Notes: a model not told the origin generated them from the sequence alone. A stretch of DNA of 16,395 nucleotides from Syntrophomonas sp. UBA4922 (GCA_002398825.1 DHBS01000037.1:13529-29923); one strand, 5' to 3'; shown: positions 6,795 through 13,825, numbered from the stretch's first letter. Numbers and translations are program-made.

Positions 6795-7541
6795 ATGCTG
6801 GTCGCAGGAATTAAAGAAGCCCCCGAGATCATGGCACGGATTATTGAATGCGGTTGTCAGGTGGTTGTTTATCCAACCAATTCTTCCTGCCGTCACCACA
6901 TTATCGACGCCGGACTGGGATGTCATCTCCTGCCTGATCATAACCTGGATTTGATGCAGTTTGTTAATGACCAAGAGGTGAAAATAGTGATTGACGCCAG
7001 CTCCGAGAGCAGCAGCGGCCTTTTCGAAGCCATAAACCAGATCACCCCCGCACCTCGATATATCCGCTATTACCGGGAGGAATTGGAACTGCCTGTTTCG
7101 CCGTTATTGTTCACGGTATATTCATTTGCAGATGCGGTGGACAAATTAGTTGAAATCGGCGCCAGAAATGTATTCTTAACTACCGGGAGCTATTGCCTGG
7201 ACAGCTTCTGCAATGACTCCCGCCTGCAGGGGACCCGGTTTGTAGTCCGCGTACTGCCGGACTGGAAAATAGTAAAGAAATGCCAGGATATTGGAATTCC
7301 TATCCATGATATCGTGGCCATGCAAGGCCCCTTTTCCCGCAAAATTAACAAAACATTATTCAAGACTTATAATGCGGATGTCGTGGTGACGCGGGACAGC
7401 GGCAAAATGGGCGGCGCAGACACCAAAATCTCGGCCGCCCTGGATCTTAATCTGACTATTGTTGTCATCAAAAGAAAGACCTCGCAACAATATCCTACCG
7501 CCTGCGGGATAAAGCAGTTAATGGATTTAATACAGCGATAG
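6795..7541 (+). CDS. Divergent CobK/CbiJ-like paralogue heading the cobalt-uptake operon
   Basis: The second half clearly matches CobK/CbiJ: LTTGSYC (128-134, for STIGSK), VVRVLPDWKIVKKC (150-163), IVAMQGPFSRKINKTLF (173-189) and VTRDSGKMGG (198-207, for LSKESGAEGG) align one for one with the copy at 295-1062. The first half keeps fold-level similarity, but GTSEGR becomes GIKEAPE and the hallmark DATHPYA becomes DASSESS (67-73). The start is uncertain: AGGGAGGG (6774-6781) suits TTG 6789 (spacing about 7) or ATG 6795; GTG 6732 would add 21 residues. With ATG 6795 the length is 248, near family size. Its place between tandem cobalamin riboswitches and cbiMNQO suggests a cobalt- or corrinoid-linked role. 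It may be a reductase for a different substrate, a metal-handling protein or a regulator; precorrin-6A reductase activity is doubtful. Confidence 0.8.
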   Translation: MLVAGIKEAPEIMARIIECGCQVVVYPTNSSCRHHIIDAGLGCHLLPDHNLDLMQFVNDQEVKIVIDASSESSSGLFEAINQITPAPRYIRYYREELELPVSPLLFTVYSFADAVDKLVEIGARNVFLTTGSYCLDSFCNDSRLQGTRFVVRVLPDWKIVKKCQDIGIPIHDIVAMQGPFSRKINKTLFKTYNADVVVTRDSGKMGGADTKISAALDLNLTIVVIKRKTSQQYPTACGIKQLMDLIQR

Positions 7542-7623
7542 GGGGGAATAGACTTAATTGATTTGCCTGATATAGCTGATTAAAAGAGTGAACTGATCGT
7601 AACCAGGAAGGAGGTTAACTATC

Positions 7624-8316
7624 TTGTTATCATTCGGAATGCACATAATGGAAGGATTCTTACCGCTGCCCTGGGCTGTGGCCTGGTTTGTCTTAATGCT
7701 GCCTTTTCTTTACCTGAGCATCAGAAAAACCCGGCAATTGGTGGCCCAAAACCCCAGAGCCATGCTGTTGTTAGCCTTTGCGGGCGCCTTTACTTTCGTG
7801 CTTTCGGCACTAAAACTGCCATCTGTCACCGGCAGTTGCTCCCATCCTACCGGGGTGGCCCTGGGAGCCATTCTTTTCGGGCCTGCCGTAATGGTGCTTA
7901 TCGGCCTGATCGTTTTATTATTCCAGGCCCTTCTTTTGGCCCATGGCGGGTTGACCACTCTTGGCGCCAATGTCATGTCTATGGCAATCGTAGGCCCGCT
8001 AGTGACTTACGGCGTTTACGCCCTCCTAAAAAAGACCAGGCTGCCCCACTGGGCTGCAGTACTCATTGGGGCGGCGCTGGGAAGTCTTGCCACCTACTGC
8101 GTTACTGCCCTGCAATTAGCTTTAGCCTACCCGGGAGGTCCCGACGGTTTTTATGGGGCTTTGATCAAATTCACCGGCATTTTTGCAGTGACACAGGTAC
8201 CTATCGCTATAATAGAAGGCATATTGACCGTATTAGTGGTGGATTTGTTATATGCGTACAACCGGCAGGAAGTGGAAAGCCTGCGTGACATGAGCATCGG
8301 AGGTGAGCAGGCGTGA
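7624..8316 (+). CDS. cbiM: Cobalt ECF transporter, substrate-specific component CbiM
   Basis: An integral membrane component that binds Co2+ for the group I ECF transporter. Seen: MHIMEGFLPLPWAVAW at the N-terminus, GSCSHPTGVALGAILFGP in the middle (His74 counting from the TTG), and about six or seven hydrophobic segments. In the NikM/CbiM family the mature N-terminal Met-His and a later histidine bind the metal. The start is a TTG at 7624, 7 bases after AAGGAGGTT (7608-7616), giving an extra MLSFG before Met-His. An upstream TAA at 7600-7602 rules out a longer signal peptide. ATG 7639 would give Met1-His2 directly but is too far from the ribosome binding site. Length is 230 residues from TTG. 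Confidence 0.95.
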   Translation: MLSFGMHIMEGFLPLPWAVAWFVLMLPFLYLSIRKTRQLVAQNPRAMLLLAFAGAFTFVLSALKLPSVTGSCSHPTGVALGAILFGPAVMVLIGLIVLLFQALLLAHGGLTTLGANVMSMAIVGPLVTYGVYALLKKTRLPHWAAVLIGAALGSLATYCVTALQLALAYPGGPDGFYGALIKFTGIFAVTQVPIAIIEGILTVLVVDLLYAYNRQEVESLRDMSIGGEQA

Positions 8317-8594
8317 AGAGAAATCTTATATTGATCGCCATCATGTTGTGTCTGGTAGTCTACGCCTTATATAGTAATCAAGGCGCAGAGTTTGGCGGAG
8401 CCGACGGGCAGGCTGAGGGTGTCATCGAAGAAATCAATCCCGGCTATGAACCCTGGTTCAACCCAATATGGGAGCCTCCCAGCGGAGAAATCGAATCCCT
8501 GCTGTTCGCCTTGCAAGCGGCCCTGGGGACAGGATTCATATGTTACTATCTGGGCTACAGCATAGGCAGGAGTAAAGGCAGGGCTCAGGCATGA
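8313..8594 (+). CDS. cbiN: Cobalt ECF transporter auxiliary subunit CbiN
   Basis: A 93-residue protein with two transmembrane segments (about residues 4-20 and 63-82) flanking an extracytoplasmic loop. Seen: the CbiN signature around NPGYEPWFNPIWEPPSGEIE followed by LLFALQAALGTGFICYYLGY. CbiN is a small membrane protein that works with CbiM in cobalt loading. The GTG start (8313) overlaps the cbiM stop as GTGA, with GGAGGTGAGC upstream. The stop overlaps the cbiQ ATG. Confidence 0.94.
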   Translation: MKRNLILIAIMLCLVVYALYSNQGAEFGGADGQAEGVIEEINPGYEPWFNPIWEPPSGEIESLLFALQAALGTGFICYYLGYSIGRSKGRAQA

Positions 8595-9379
8595 ACAGCA
8601 TAGACCAGGCCGCCTACAATTCTCCCTGGTACCTGCTGCATCCGGCTGTTAAGCTTGGTCTGACCCTGGCCATCCTGGTAGTGGTTCTGGCACTTGATTC
8701 CAGAACCATTTCCTGTCTGGTAATCCTGGCAATATTCGCCCTGCTGGTGGGGAAAGCCAGGGTCTCCTGGCGCTTATATCTTGGTTTAATGGCAATTCCC
8801 CTGGTATTCCTGACGGTGGGTTGCGTGAGCGTGGCCATAACCAACAGCACGCTTTCAACTGGTATCTGGCCGGGGGTTTATGCCGGAGGCATGTGGTGGG
8901 GCGTTTCCCCCCAGTCTTTACAGGAGGCTATAAACCTGCTTTTGCGCAGTCTGGCCTGTGTAAGTGCCATGTATCTGCTGGCCTTGACTACGCCAGTGGT
9001 GCAGCTGGTTTACGTGCTGCGCTTGTTCAAGCTTCCCGGTGTGGCAGTCGATCTGATGGGATTAATCTATATGAATATCTTTATCTTTCTGCAAACCGCC
9101 CAGGACATCTACGTGGCCCAACAGTCCCGCTGCGGCTACCGGGGTTTTGCCGGACATTTAACTTCACTGACCGCCTTGCTCAGCAACCTTTTTATCAAGA
9201 ACCTGCAGAGAAGCAACGCCTGTTATGACGCTTTGCTGGCGCGCGGATTCAAGGGCAGCCTGCAGGTTTTGGATGAACAGTATATTGTGCGGCCTCTGCA
9301 TCTGGCTCTAAGCGGCATGTTTATAGCCAGTCTGATTTTGATCCATAGTTACGGGGGATGGATATGCACTCTGATTTAA
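8591..9379 (+). CDS. cbiQ: Cobalt ECF transporter transmembrane (T) component CbiQ
   Basis: A 262-residue membrane protein that couples CbiM to the ATPase. Seen: an N-terminal amphipathic region beginning NSIDQAAYNSPWYLLHPAVK, several hydrophobic helices, and near the C-terminus two arginine-containing coupling segments: QSRCGYRGF (about 178-186) and NACYDALLARGFKG (about 209-222). The latter corresponds to the family's AxxARGF coupling motif that docks into the ATPase. The start overlaps the cbiN stop (ATGA). The 3' end overlaps cbiO by up to 22 bases. Confidence 0.94.
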   Translation: MNSIDQAAYNSPWYLLHPAVKLGLTLAILVVVLALDSRTISCLVILAIFALLVGKARVSWRLYLGLMAIPLVFLTVGCVSVAITNSTLSTGIWPGVYAGGMWWGVSPQSLQEAINLLLRSLACVSAMYLLALTTPVVQLVYVLRLFKLPGVAVDLMGLIYMNIFIFLQTAQDIYVAQQSRCGYRGFAGHLTSLTALLSNLFIKNLQRSNACYDALLARGFKGSLQVLDEQYIVRPLHLALSGMFIASLILIHSYGGWICTLI

Positions 9380-10197
9380 TAGCTGCCGAAAACCTGGCCT
9401 ATAATTATCAGGACGGCACCAGGGCCTTGGACGGGGTGACCCTCTCCCTGCCCCACAATGCGAAAGCGGCGATTCTAGGTCCGAACGGGGCTGGCAAATC
9501 AACCTTGTTCCTTCACTTCAACGGTTTGCTGCGCCCGCATTCAGGCCTGGTTTACTATAAAGGCAAAGCTCTGCAGTACCATACAAAGGCGCTGCAGGTA
9601 TTGCGCCGGGAGGTGGGAATAGTATTTCAAAACCCGGATAATCAATTGTTTTCCTCCAGCGTTTTTCAGGACATCTCTTTTGGCCTGATGAATCAGGGAT
9701 GCAACCCGGCCGAAGCCCGGCGCAGAGTGGAGGAAGTAGGGAGCAAGCTGGGCATCGAGCCCCTTTTCTCCAAACCCACCCATTTTCTAAGCGTAGGCCA
9801 AAAGAAAATGGTGGCTTTGGCCGGCGTTTTGGTTATGGAGCCAGAATTGATTATCTGTGATGAGCCTACCGCAGGACTGGATCCCGGCAATGCGGAGCGC
9901 TTCATGCGGGTTCTGGATGAGCTGCACCGGCAGGGCAAGGCCATGGTGATCTCCACCCACGATGTCAACCTGGCCTACCAGTGGGCCGATGTAGTGTGGT
10001 TGTTAAATAAAGGAAAAGTCCTGGCCCAGGGTTCCCCTGTAGAGGTTTTTTCTCAGAGAGAAGTTTTAAAAGCCGCCCGGCTGGAGACCCCCTGGCTTTT
10101 GGAAACCTGGCAAGAGATGGCCGCACTCGGTCTGGCCTCACCCAACCTGCCCCCCCGCAGCAAATCCCAGTTCCGCCAGACGCTGATCAAACCCTAA
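9358..10197 (+). CDS. cbiO: Cobalt ECF transporter ATP-binding component CbiO
   Basis: A cytoplasmic ABC ATPase of about 279 residues that powers cobalt uptake. Seen: Walker A LGPNGAGKST, Q-loop VFQNPDNQLFSSSVFQDI, signature LSVGQKKMVALAGVL (LSVGQ at 144-148), Walker B LIICDEPTAGLDP and the switch histidine in ISTHDVNLAY. The signature has Val146 where most relatives have Gly; the essential Ser, Gly and Gln are kept, so activity is expected. Two starts are possible: ATG 9358, used here, and ATG 9364, which is better spaced from GGGGGA (9353-9358). Both overlap the end of cbiQ. It is the last gene of the operon, followed by a hairpin terminator. Confidence 0.94.
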   Translation: MDMHSDLIAAENLAYNYQDGTRALDGVTLSLPHNAKAAILGPNGAGKSTLFLHFNGLLRPHSGLVYYKGKALQYHTKALQVLRREVGIVFQNPDNQLFSSSVFQDISFGLMNQGCNPAEARRRVEEVGSKLGIEPLFSKPTHFLSVGQKKMVALAGVLVMEPELIICDEPTAGLDPGNAERFMRVLDELHRQGKAMVISTHDVNLAYQWADVVWLLNKGKVLAQGSPVEVFSQREVLKAARLETPWLLETWQEMAALGLASPNLPPRSKSQFRQTLIKP

Positions 10198-10227
10198 AAA
10201 CCCCGCGCACAGTAATATAAATATAAA

Positions 10228-10267
10228 AGGACCCTCCCCCTGTAACAGTAATAAGGGGAAGGGTTCT
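10228..10267. terminator. Bidirectional intrinsic terminator between convergent cbiO and CoA-transferase gene
   Basis: Arms 10228-10241 and 10254-10267 form 14 pairs with one C/A mismatch and one G-U around a 12-base loop. On the minus strand the stem is followed by TTTTATATTTAT, a good U-rich tail for the CoA-transferase gene. On the plus strand the tail (GTTTACT) is weak, so termination of cbiO there may be partial. Confidence 0.78.
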
Positions 10268-10277
10268 GTTTACTCGA

Positions 10278-11645
10278 TCAGGACTGGGTTATGTTGCTGA
10301 TTGCGGCACTGAAGCCGGGGTAGAAGTTCTTCTGCAGGGACTTTCTCAGTTCGCCGCGCAGGTCGGGATGGGCGATCTCTATCAAAGCCAGAGCCCGCTG
10401 ACGGCGGCTTTTGTTTCTCAAGTCGGCCACTCCATACTCCGTGACCACATACTGAGCGTAGGTGCGCGGAACCGTCACCGGAGTGCCCGGGGGAAGCTCA
10501 GGCAGGATCGATGATGACAGGCTGCCGTCCGCCTGTTGGCGCGCTGACGACAGCAAAGTGACGCCTTTGCCGCCCTCTGACCAGTAAGAGCCCAGCATGA
10601 AGTCCAGCTGCCCTCCGCCCCCGCTAATCATACGGTGTCCCCAGCCTTCGGAGCTGATCTGGCCGCTTAGGTCCATCATGACGGCCATATTTATAGCCAC
10701 CAGGTTGGGGTATTGAGCCAATTCAACGGGATTGTTGGTGTAGGAGGAGGGATAGAATTCACAGGAAGGATTTTCACTGATGTAATCATAAAGCTCCTGG
10801 TCCCCCATACAGATGGTGGCCAGTGTGACCCCGCGATGCCGAGGTTTTCTGGCATTGGTTACGATGCCCTGTTCCACCAGCTTGTTCAGCCCTATAGGGA
10901 ACATTTCAGTGGTGATACCCAGGTCATGTTTGCCTTCCAGGCCGCACACCACCGCTTCTGAAATGCCGCCGATCCCCATCTGAATAGTGTCGCCGTCATT
11001 AATCAGGTCCAGCACGTATCCGGCGATAGTCTTCTCCATTTCGGTCGGCTGACTGCGGGAAAAGATGGGTATAGGGCTGTTGTGTTCGATAAAACAGTCG
11101 AATTCGGATACATGCATCCAGTTGTCGCCCAGTACTATGGGCATATTCTCGTTGACCTCGGCGATGGCCAGGCGGAGTTTGCCCGAGGCCTTGCCCTTGC
11201 GGACGGTCTCCATGGTGTAAAAATTGGTCAGGCCAAGATTGACGTACCCCTTACTGTTTGGCGGTGTGATCATGACTATGTAGACATCGGAGTTGGCTGC
11301 CATCTTATCTCCAAAATCGTGGGCGGTTATTGGTAAAAAATCTGGTATGAGGGTAGAATGAATCCTGCGGATGGTGCTGATGCCAAAGGCCGGGCAATAA
11401 TCGATCCTGCCCAGTAAATTCCCCATGAACCCGGGGTCGTACAAGCGGTTGGGCCGCAACTGCACTGCATCCGCGATCACAACCCCGGTAAGTTCTTCAT
11501 GGCGATTCAGAATGGCCTCATACATAGGCGGGGTGCAAGCCCCAACACCAAGGGCAATGCCTACAAAATCCCCGGATTGAACCCTGCCCGCAGCCTCTTC
11601 GAAAGAGGCCTGATTCTTGCGATAATGCTCCTCCCAAACTGACAT
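10278..11645 (-). CDS. Acetyl-CoA hydrolase/transferase family protein (4-hydroxybutyrate/butyrate CoA-transferase-like)
   Basis: A 455-residue cytoplasmic class I CoA-transferase. Seen: FVGIALGVGACTPPM near the N-terminus, VYIVMITPPNSKGYVNLG (121-138), a GIGGISEAV turn (224-232), and DLGITTEMF with Glu247 at the position of the catalytic glutamate that forms the CoA thioester. Late motifs include SGGGGQLDFMLGS, VTVPRTYAQYVVTEYGVADLR and ALALIEIAHPDLR. Relatives swap CoA between acetate and 4-hydroxybutyrate, butyrate or propionate in anaerobes; the substrate is not decided by sequence. The ATG is preceded by GGAGGGG on the minus strand (11654-11660). It is a single gene, convergent with cbiO and divergent from the UroD-like gene. 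Confidence 0.9.
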   Translation of the reverse strand: MSVWEEHYRKNQASFEEAAGRVQSGDFVGIALGVGACTPPMYEAILNRHEELTGVVIADAVQLRPNRLYDPGFMGNLLGRIDYCPAFGISTIRRIHSTLIPDFLPITAHDFGDKMAANSDVYIVMITPPNSKGYVNLGLTNFYTMETVRKGKASGKLRLAIAEVNENMPIVLGDNWMHVSEFDCFIEHNSPIPIFSRSQPTEMEKTIAGYVLDLINDGDTIQMGIGGISEAVVCGLEGKHDLGITTEMFPIGLNKLVEQGIVTNARKPRHRGVTLATICMGDQELYDYISENPSCEFYPSSYTNNPVELAQYPNLVAINMAVMMDLSGQISSEGWGHRMISGGGGQLDFMLGSYWSEGGKGVTLLSSARQQADGSLSSSILPELPPGTPVTVPRTYAQYVVTEYGVADLRNKSRRQRALALIEIAHPDLRGELRKSLQKNFYPGFSAAISNITQS

Positions 11646-11804
11646 TTACTATACCCCTCCTTATAATATGCGGTAACGCCGCTATTCCTTGTTTATCTAT
11701 ACAGGATATACTGGCATTCTCTATAAGCGTATTCCGCTTTTTGGATTATTTTTCCTTCTTTCCGCCGACAGAATGTTGGGATGCTAAATACATTTATTGA
11801 CATC

Positions 11805-11846
11805 TGCTATAATATTTTTAGTTGGAAGATAATAAAGTAACTTTAT
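11805..11846 (+). promoter_or_regulatory. Extended -10 promoter and operator-like palindrome for the UroD-like gene
   Basis: TGCTATAAT (11805-11813) is a perfect extended -10 element without a matching -35 at the usual distance; the nearby TTGACA (11797-11802) is only 5 bases away. About 12 bases after the expected start of transcription lies ATAAAGT-A-ACTTTAT (11832-11846), an exact 7-bp inverted repeat. It could be an operator or a 5' transcript hairpin. Confidence 0.5.
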
Positions 11847-11897
11847 ACTACAGGCCAGAGGCAGCCATAATAATTTTTCAAGGAAGCCAGCAGTGAT

Positions 11898-12722
11898 ATG
11901 GGTCGTTTACGCGTATGGAATGCGCTCCGCAAAACAAAATCTGACCGGCCCCCCAAAGGGGAGATGGTGATTGAGGATGCTTTCCTCCGGGAGGCCGGGC
12001 TGTCCAGAGAAGCCCTGCTGGAGGAACTGCAGGCTGATTTAGTAAGCCTGCCCGTCGATTTTCGATCCAATATAGACTGGTCTTATTGGTCCGGAAAGGA
12101 CTATTTTACCTTCGCCTTAATCAACGGACCTTTTAATACTTTGATCGAATCACTGGGATGGGTTCGGGCCTCGGAGTGGATAGTGCATAAGCCCAGCATC
12201 AGCCGGGGGTTCATGGGCAATTATCTGGAAAGTATCTATAAAGCGGTCGCCGGTGCGTTGGAGGGGGGCTGCGAGGGGCTTATTCTGGGAGATGATCTGG
12301 CTGGGAAAAGCGGTCTCCTGGTAGATCCGGCTTACTTGTGCAAGTATTATTTTCCTGAATTGCGGTGCTGGCTGAAGAAAATGCAGGTGTCAGACATCCC
12401 CATACTGTTTCATTCCGACGGCGATGTCACAGGGATAATCCCCGATCTGGCCCGGGCGGGGTTCTGGGGCATACACGGCCTGCAACCGGATGCCGGTATG
12501 AACCCCGGTGTTGTTCCGCCTGAAATGATTAAGACCTGGGTGTGGTGGGGCAATTTGCAGTTTGAAGGGCCACTGGGCTTGAAAGACCCTTTTCAGCTCA
12601 AATCGGAAGCCACCAAGCTGTGCCGGGATTGGGGCCGGGCTCCCGGTTACATCCTGGGCTCCTGCGGGGGCCTCTATCCCGGACTTCCCCTGGAACTGGC
12701 AAGAGCCGCCTACCGGACATAA
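11898..12722 (+). CDS. Uroporphyrinogen decarboxylase family protein, corrinoid methyltransferase-like
   Basis: 274 residues, shorter than typical UroD or MtaA/MtbA proteins (about 330-350). Seen: SDRPPKGEM near the N-terminus, FALINGPFN (72-80), LILGDDLAGKSG (128-139), a substrate-pocket-like FHSDGDV (171-177), and GYILGSCGGLYPGLPLE (250-266). The GDDL and HSDG motifs place it in the UroD superfamily, close to cobamide-dependent methyltransferases. The canonical H-x-C zinc pair reads His172-Ser-Asp174, although Cys256 is present. It may therefore bind zinc differently or not at all. It is probably neither haem-pathway HemE nor a standard MtaA. Start ATG 11898 has AAGGAAG about 12 bases upstream. 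The gene stands alone, and no corrinoid protein gene adjoins it. Confidence 0.8.
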   Translation: MGRLRVWNALRKTKSDRPPKGEMVIEDAFLREAGLSREALLEELQADLVSLPVDFRSNIDWSYWSGKDYFTFALINGPFNTLIESLGWVRASEWIVHKPSISRGFMGNYLESIYKAVAGALEGGCEGLILGDDLAGKSGLLVDPAYLCKYYFPELRCWLKKMQVSDIPILFHSDGDVTGIIPDLARAGFWGIHGLQPDAGMNPGVVPPEMIKTWVWWGNLQFEGPLGLKDPFQLKSEATKLCRDWGRAPGYILGSCGGLYPGLPLELARAAYRT

Positions 12723-12724
12723 AT

Positions 12725-12785
12725 TGTCAGGGGTATGAAGTTGATACACTACAGAGAGTAGGTCGATATCCTCGTGCCCCTGACA
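12725..12785. repeat. Long-loop inverted repeat between convergent genes
   Basis: TGTCAGGGG (12725-12733) and CCCCTGACA (12777-12785) are exact complements separated by 43 bases. Inside lies a small hairpin, CTAC-AGAGA-GTAG (12749-12761). It sits between the convergent UroD-like and guanylate-kinase-like genes, where a terminator is expected, but no T-run follows on either strand. Confidence 0.6.
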
Positions 12786-12807
12786 CCAATAAACCGTAGT
12801 CAGTAAT

Positions 12808-13560
12808 TTATTTCTCAGGCCACAAATCCTTATCCCACTTTTCGGCATGGGAGGCAGGCTCATTGCGCAGCAAAGCGGCAAAAGCCTCCACTGCTTTTAA
12901 AGCGTCGCCAAGCGGATAGTAGAAAGCATTCCAGTTTTCACTGTCCTCACCGTCATGGTTGGGGATGATCCAATCAAAATGCCAGGCCAGCTCCAATTCC
13001 AGAGGCGCGCTGCCGGCCCGCTTCTCGATGTTTTCCAGATCCTTAAGAGAGAGGATGCCCTTTTGTCTCTGGGTGCGGCGCAAGAGTTTACGGCGCATCA
13101 TATCCACCAGCGTTTCCCTTACCCTGACGCCGCGGTTCTGCAGCCAGATGATCTCCGCCTTGGAAAGCGGGGACAAAAACACCCGCAAGATATGCACCTC
13201 CGCCATCGCGGGGAGACTCCAAATGGCTTGGGGAACGTAAGGATTGCCCTCGAAAAGCACATCCTGACCGTTATCCAGGACGCTGAACAGCTCCCGGGTA
13301 TCCAGGCCTTGCAGATCGCCGCGAACCTCCAAAAGCATAAAATCATCGCCTTCACTTAAGCGCTCCATTTCTTCGTGACTGCGGAAATAGTAGTCTACCC
13401 CTTCGTTTTCACCCGGACGCGGGCTGCGGGTATTATACATCACCAGCTTGCGAAGTTTGGCCTCCTGGGCAGGGTACATCAATTTAAGGGCGTTGCACAG
13501 CGGCCCTTTGCCTGCGCAGGACGGCCCGCCCAGCAATACCAAACGGCCTCGATCTGACAT
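12808..13560 (-). CDS. Guanylate kinase-like P-loop protein, divergent
   Basis: A 250-residue protein, longer than housekeeping Gmk (about 200). Seen: P-loop LGGPSCAGKGP (10-20), GMP-binding-type YNTRSPRPGENEGVDYYF (42-59), an arginine-rich lid region (RMRRKLLRR-like, about 155-162) and FDWIIPNHDGED (195-206), corresponding to the Gmk YDYxIxND segment. Changes from the family are Pro20 after GKG, GLDT (85-88) where YGT is expected, and LFEGNPY where the DVQG block is expected. The C-terminus (about 207-250) is an extra tail. It could phosphorylate a different nucleotide or small molecule. The start ATG has AAGGAGGGGG upstream on the minus strand, and a strong promoter lies at 13622-13650. Confidence 0.75.
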   Translation of the reverse strand: MSDRGRLVLLGGPSCAGKGPLCNALKLMYPAQEAKLRKLVMYNTRSPRPGENEGVDYYFRSHEEMERLSEGDDFMLLEVRGDLQGLDTRELFSVLDNGQDVLFEGNPYVPQAIWSLPAMAEVHILRVFLSPLSKAEIIWLQNRGVRVRETLVDMMRRKLLRRTQRQKGILSLKDLENIEKRAGSAPLELELAWHFDWIIPNHDGEDSENWNAFYYPLGDALKAVEAFAALLRNEPASHAEKWDKDLWPEK

Positions 13561-13621
13561 AAATCCCCCTCCTTTTTATGTCTATCCCTGCAAAATTCGG
13601 CGTTTCAATAGCCATATCCTG

Positions 13622-13650
13622 CTTATATAGGAATCTGCATGCTGTGTCAA
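13622..13650 (-). promoter_or_regulatory. Sigma-A promoter of the guanylate-kinase-like gene
   Basis: On the minus strand TTGACA (13650-13645) and TATAAG (13627-13622) are 17 bases apart. Transcription would start near 13615, leaving a 5' leader of about 55 bases before the ATG at 13560. Confidence 0.75.
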
Positions 13651-13672
13651 TGCTTGTGGTGAGGAGTGGTAC

Positions 13673-13825
13673 TTGAACATAAAACTTGACTGTCAGGGCT
13701 GCGATGATTCTTATATGCATCGCATAGTGACAGGGGGGAAACTTATCCCTGGTCATTTTCAGGAGCGAAGGCGGGAAACGCCGCTATGCCGGCGCCCGGC
13801 TCATTGCCGGGCAAGGTGGTTGTGA
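13673..13825 (+). CDS. Small ORF of unknown reality, possibly frameshifted
   Basis: TTG 13673 follows GAGGAG (13661-13666) with 7-base spacing and opens a 50-codon frame starting MNIKLDCQGCDDSYMHRIV. After the six-G run at 13733-13738 the frame becomes arginine-rich and unconvincing. Frame +1 from there instead reads GETYPWSFSGAKAGNAAMP and continues to VVVITE and a TGA at 13834-13836, which looks more protein-like. Either a small gene was broken by a G-run indel, or both readings are chance. Strong palindromes overlap it, which argues for a structured RNA or DNA instead. Confidence 0.2.
   Translation: MNIKLDCQGCDDSYMHRIVTGGKLIPGHFQERRRETPLCRRPAHCRARWL
13690..13733 (+). repeat. Large interrupted palindrome
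   Basis: CTGTCA (13690-13695) pairs with TGACAG (13728-13733), and TGCGATG (13700-13706) with CATCGCA (13718-13724). This gives 13 exact pairs with a small GGGC/TAG internal bulge and an 11-base AT-rich loop. A weak TTGACT (13686-13691) and a TTATAT in the loop could make this a promoter covered by an operator. It could equally be a transcript hairpin. Confidence 0.65.

Noticed and set aside
7836..8288. 150-codon plus-strand frame inside cbiM
   Set aside because: It overlaps a clear CbiM in another frame and has low-complexity, Arg/Ser/His-rich content.
11797..11813. TTGACA and TATAAT as a -35/-10 pair
   Set aside because: They are only 5 bases apart; TATAAT is better explained as an extended -10 (TGCTATAAT).
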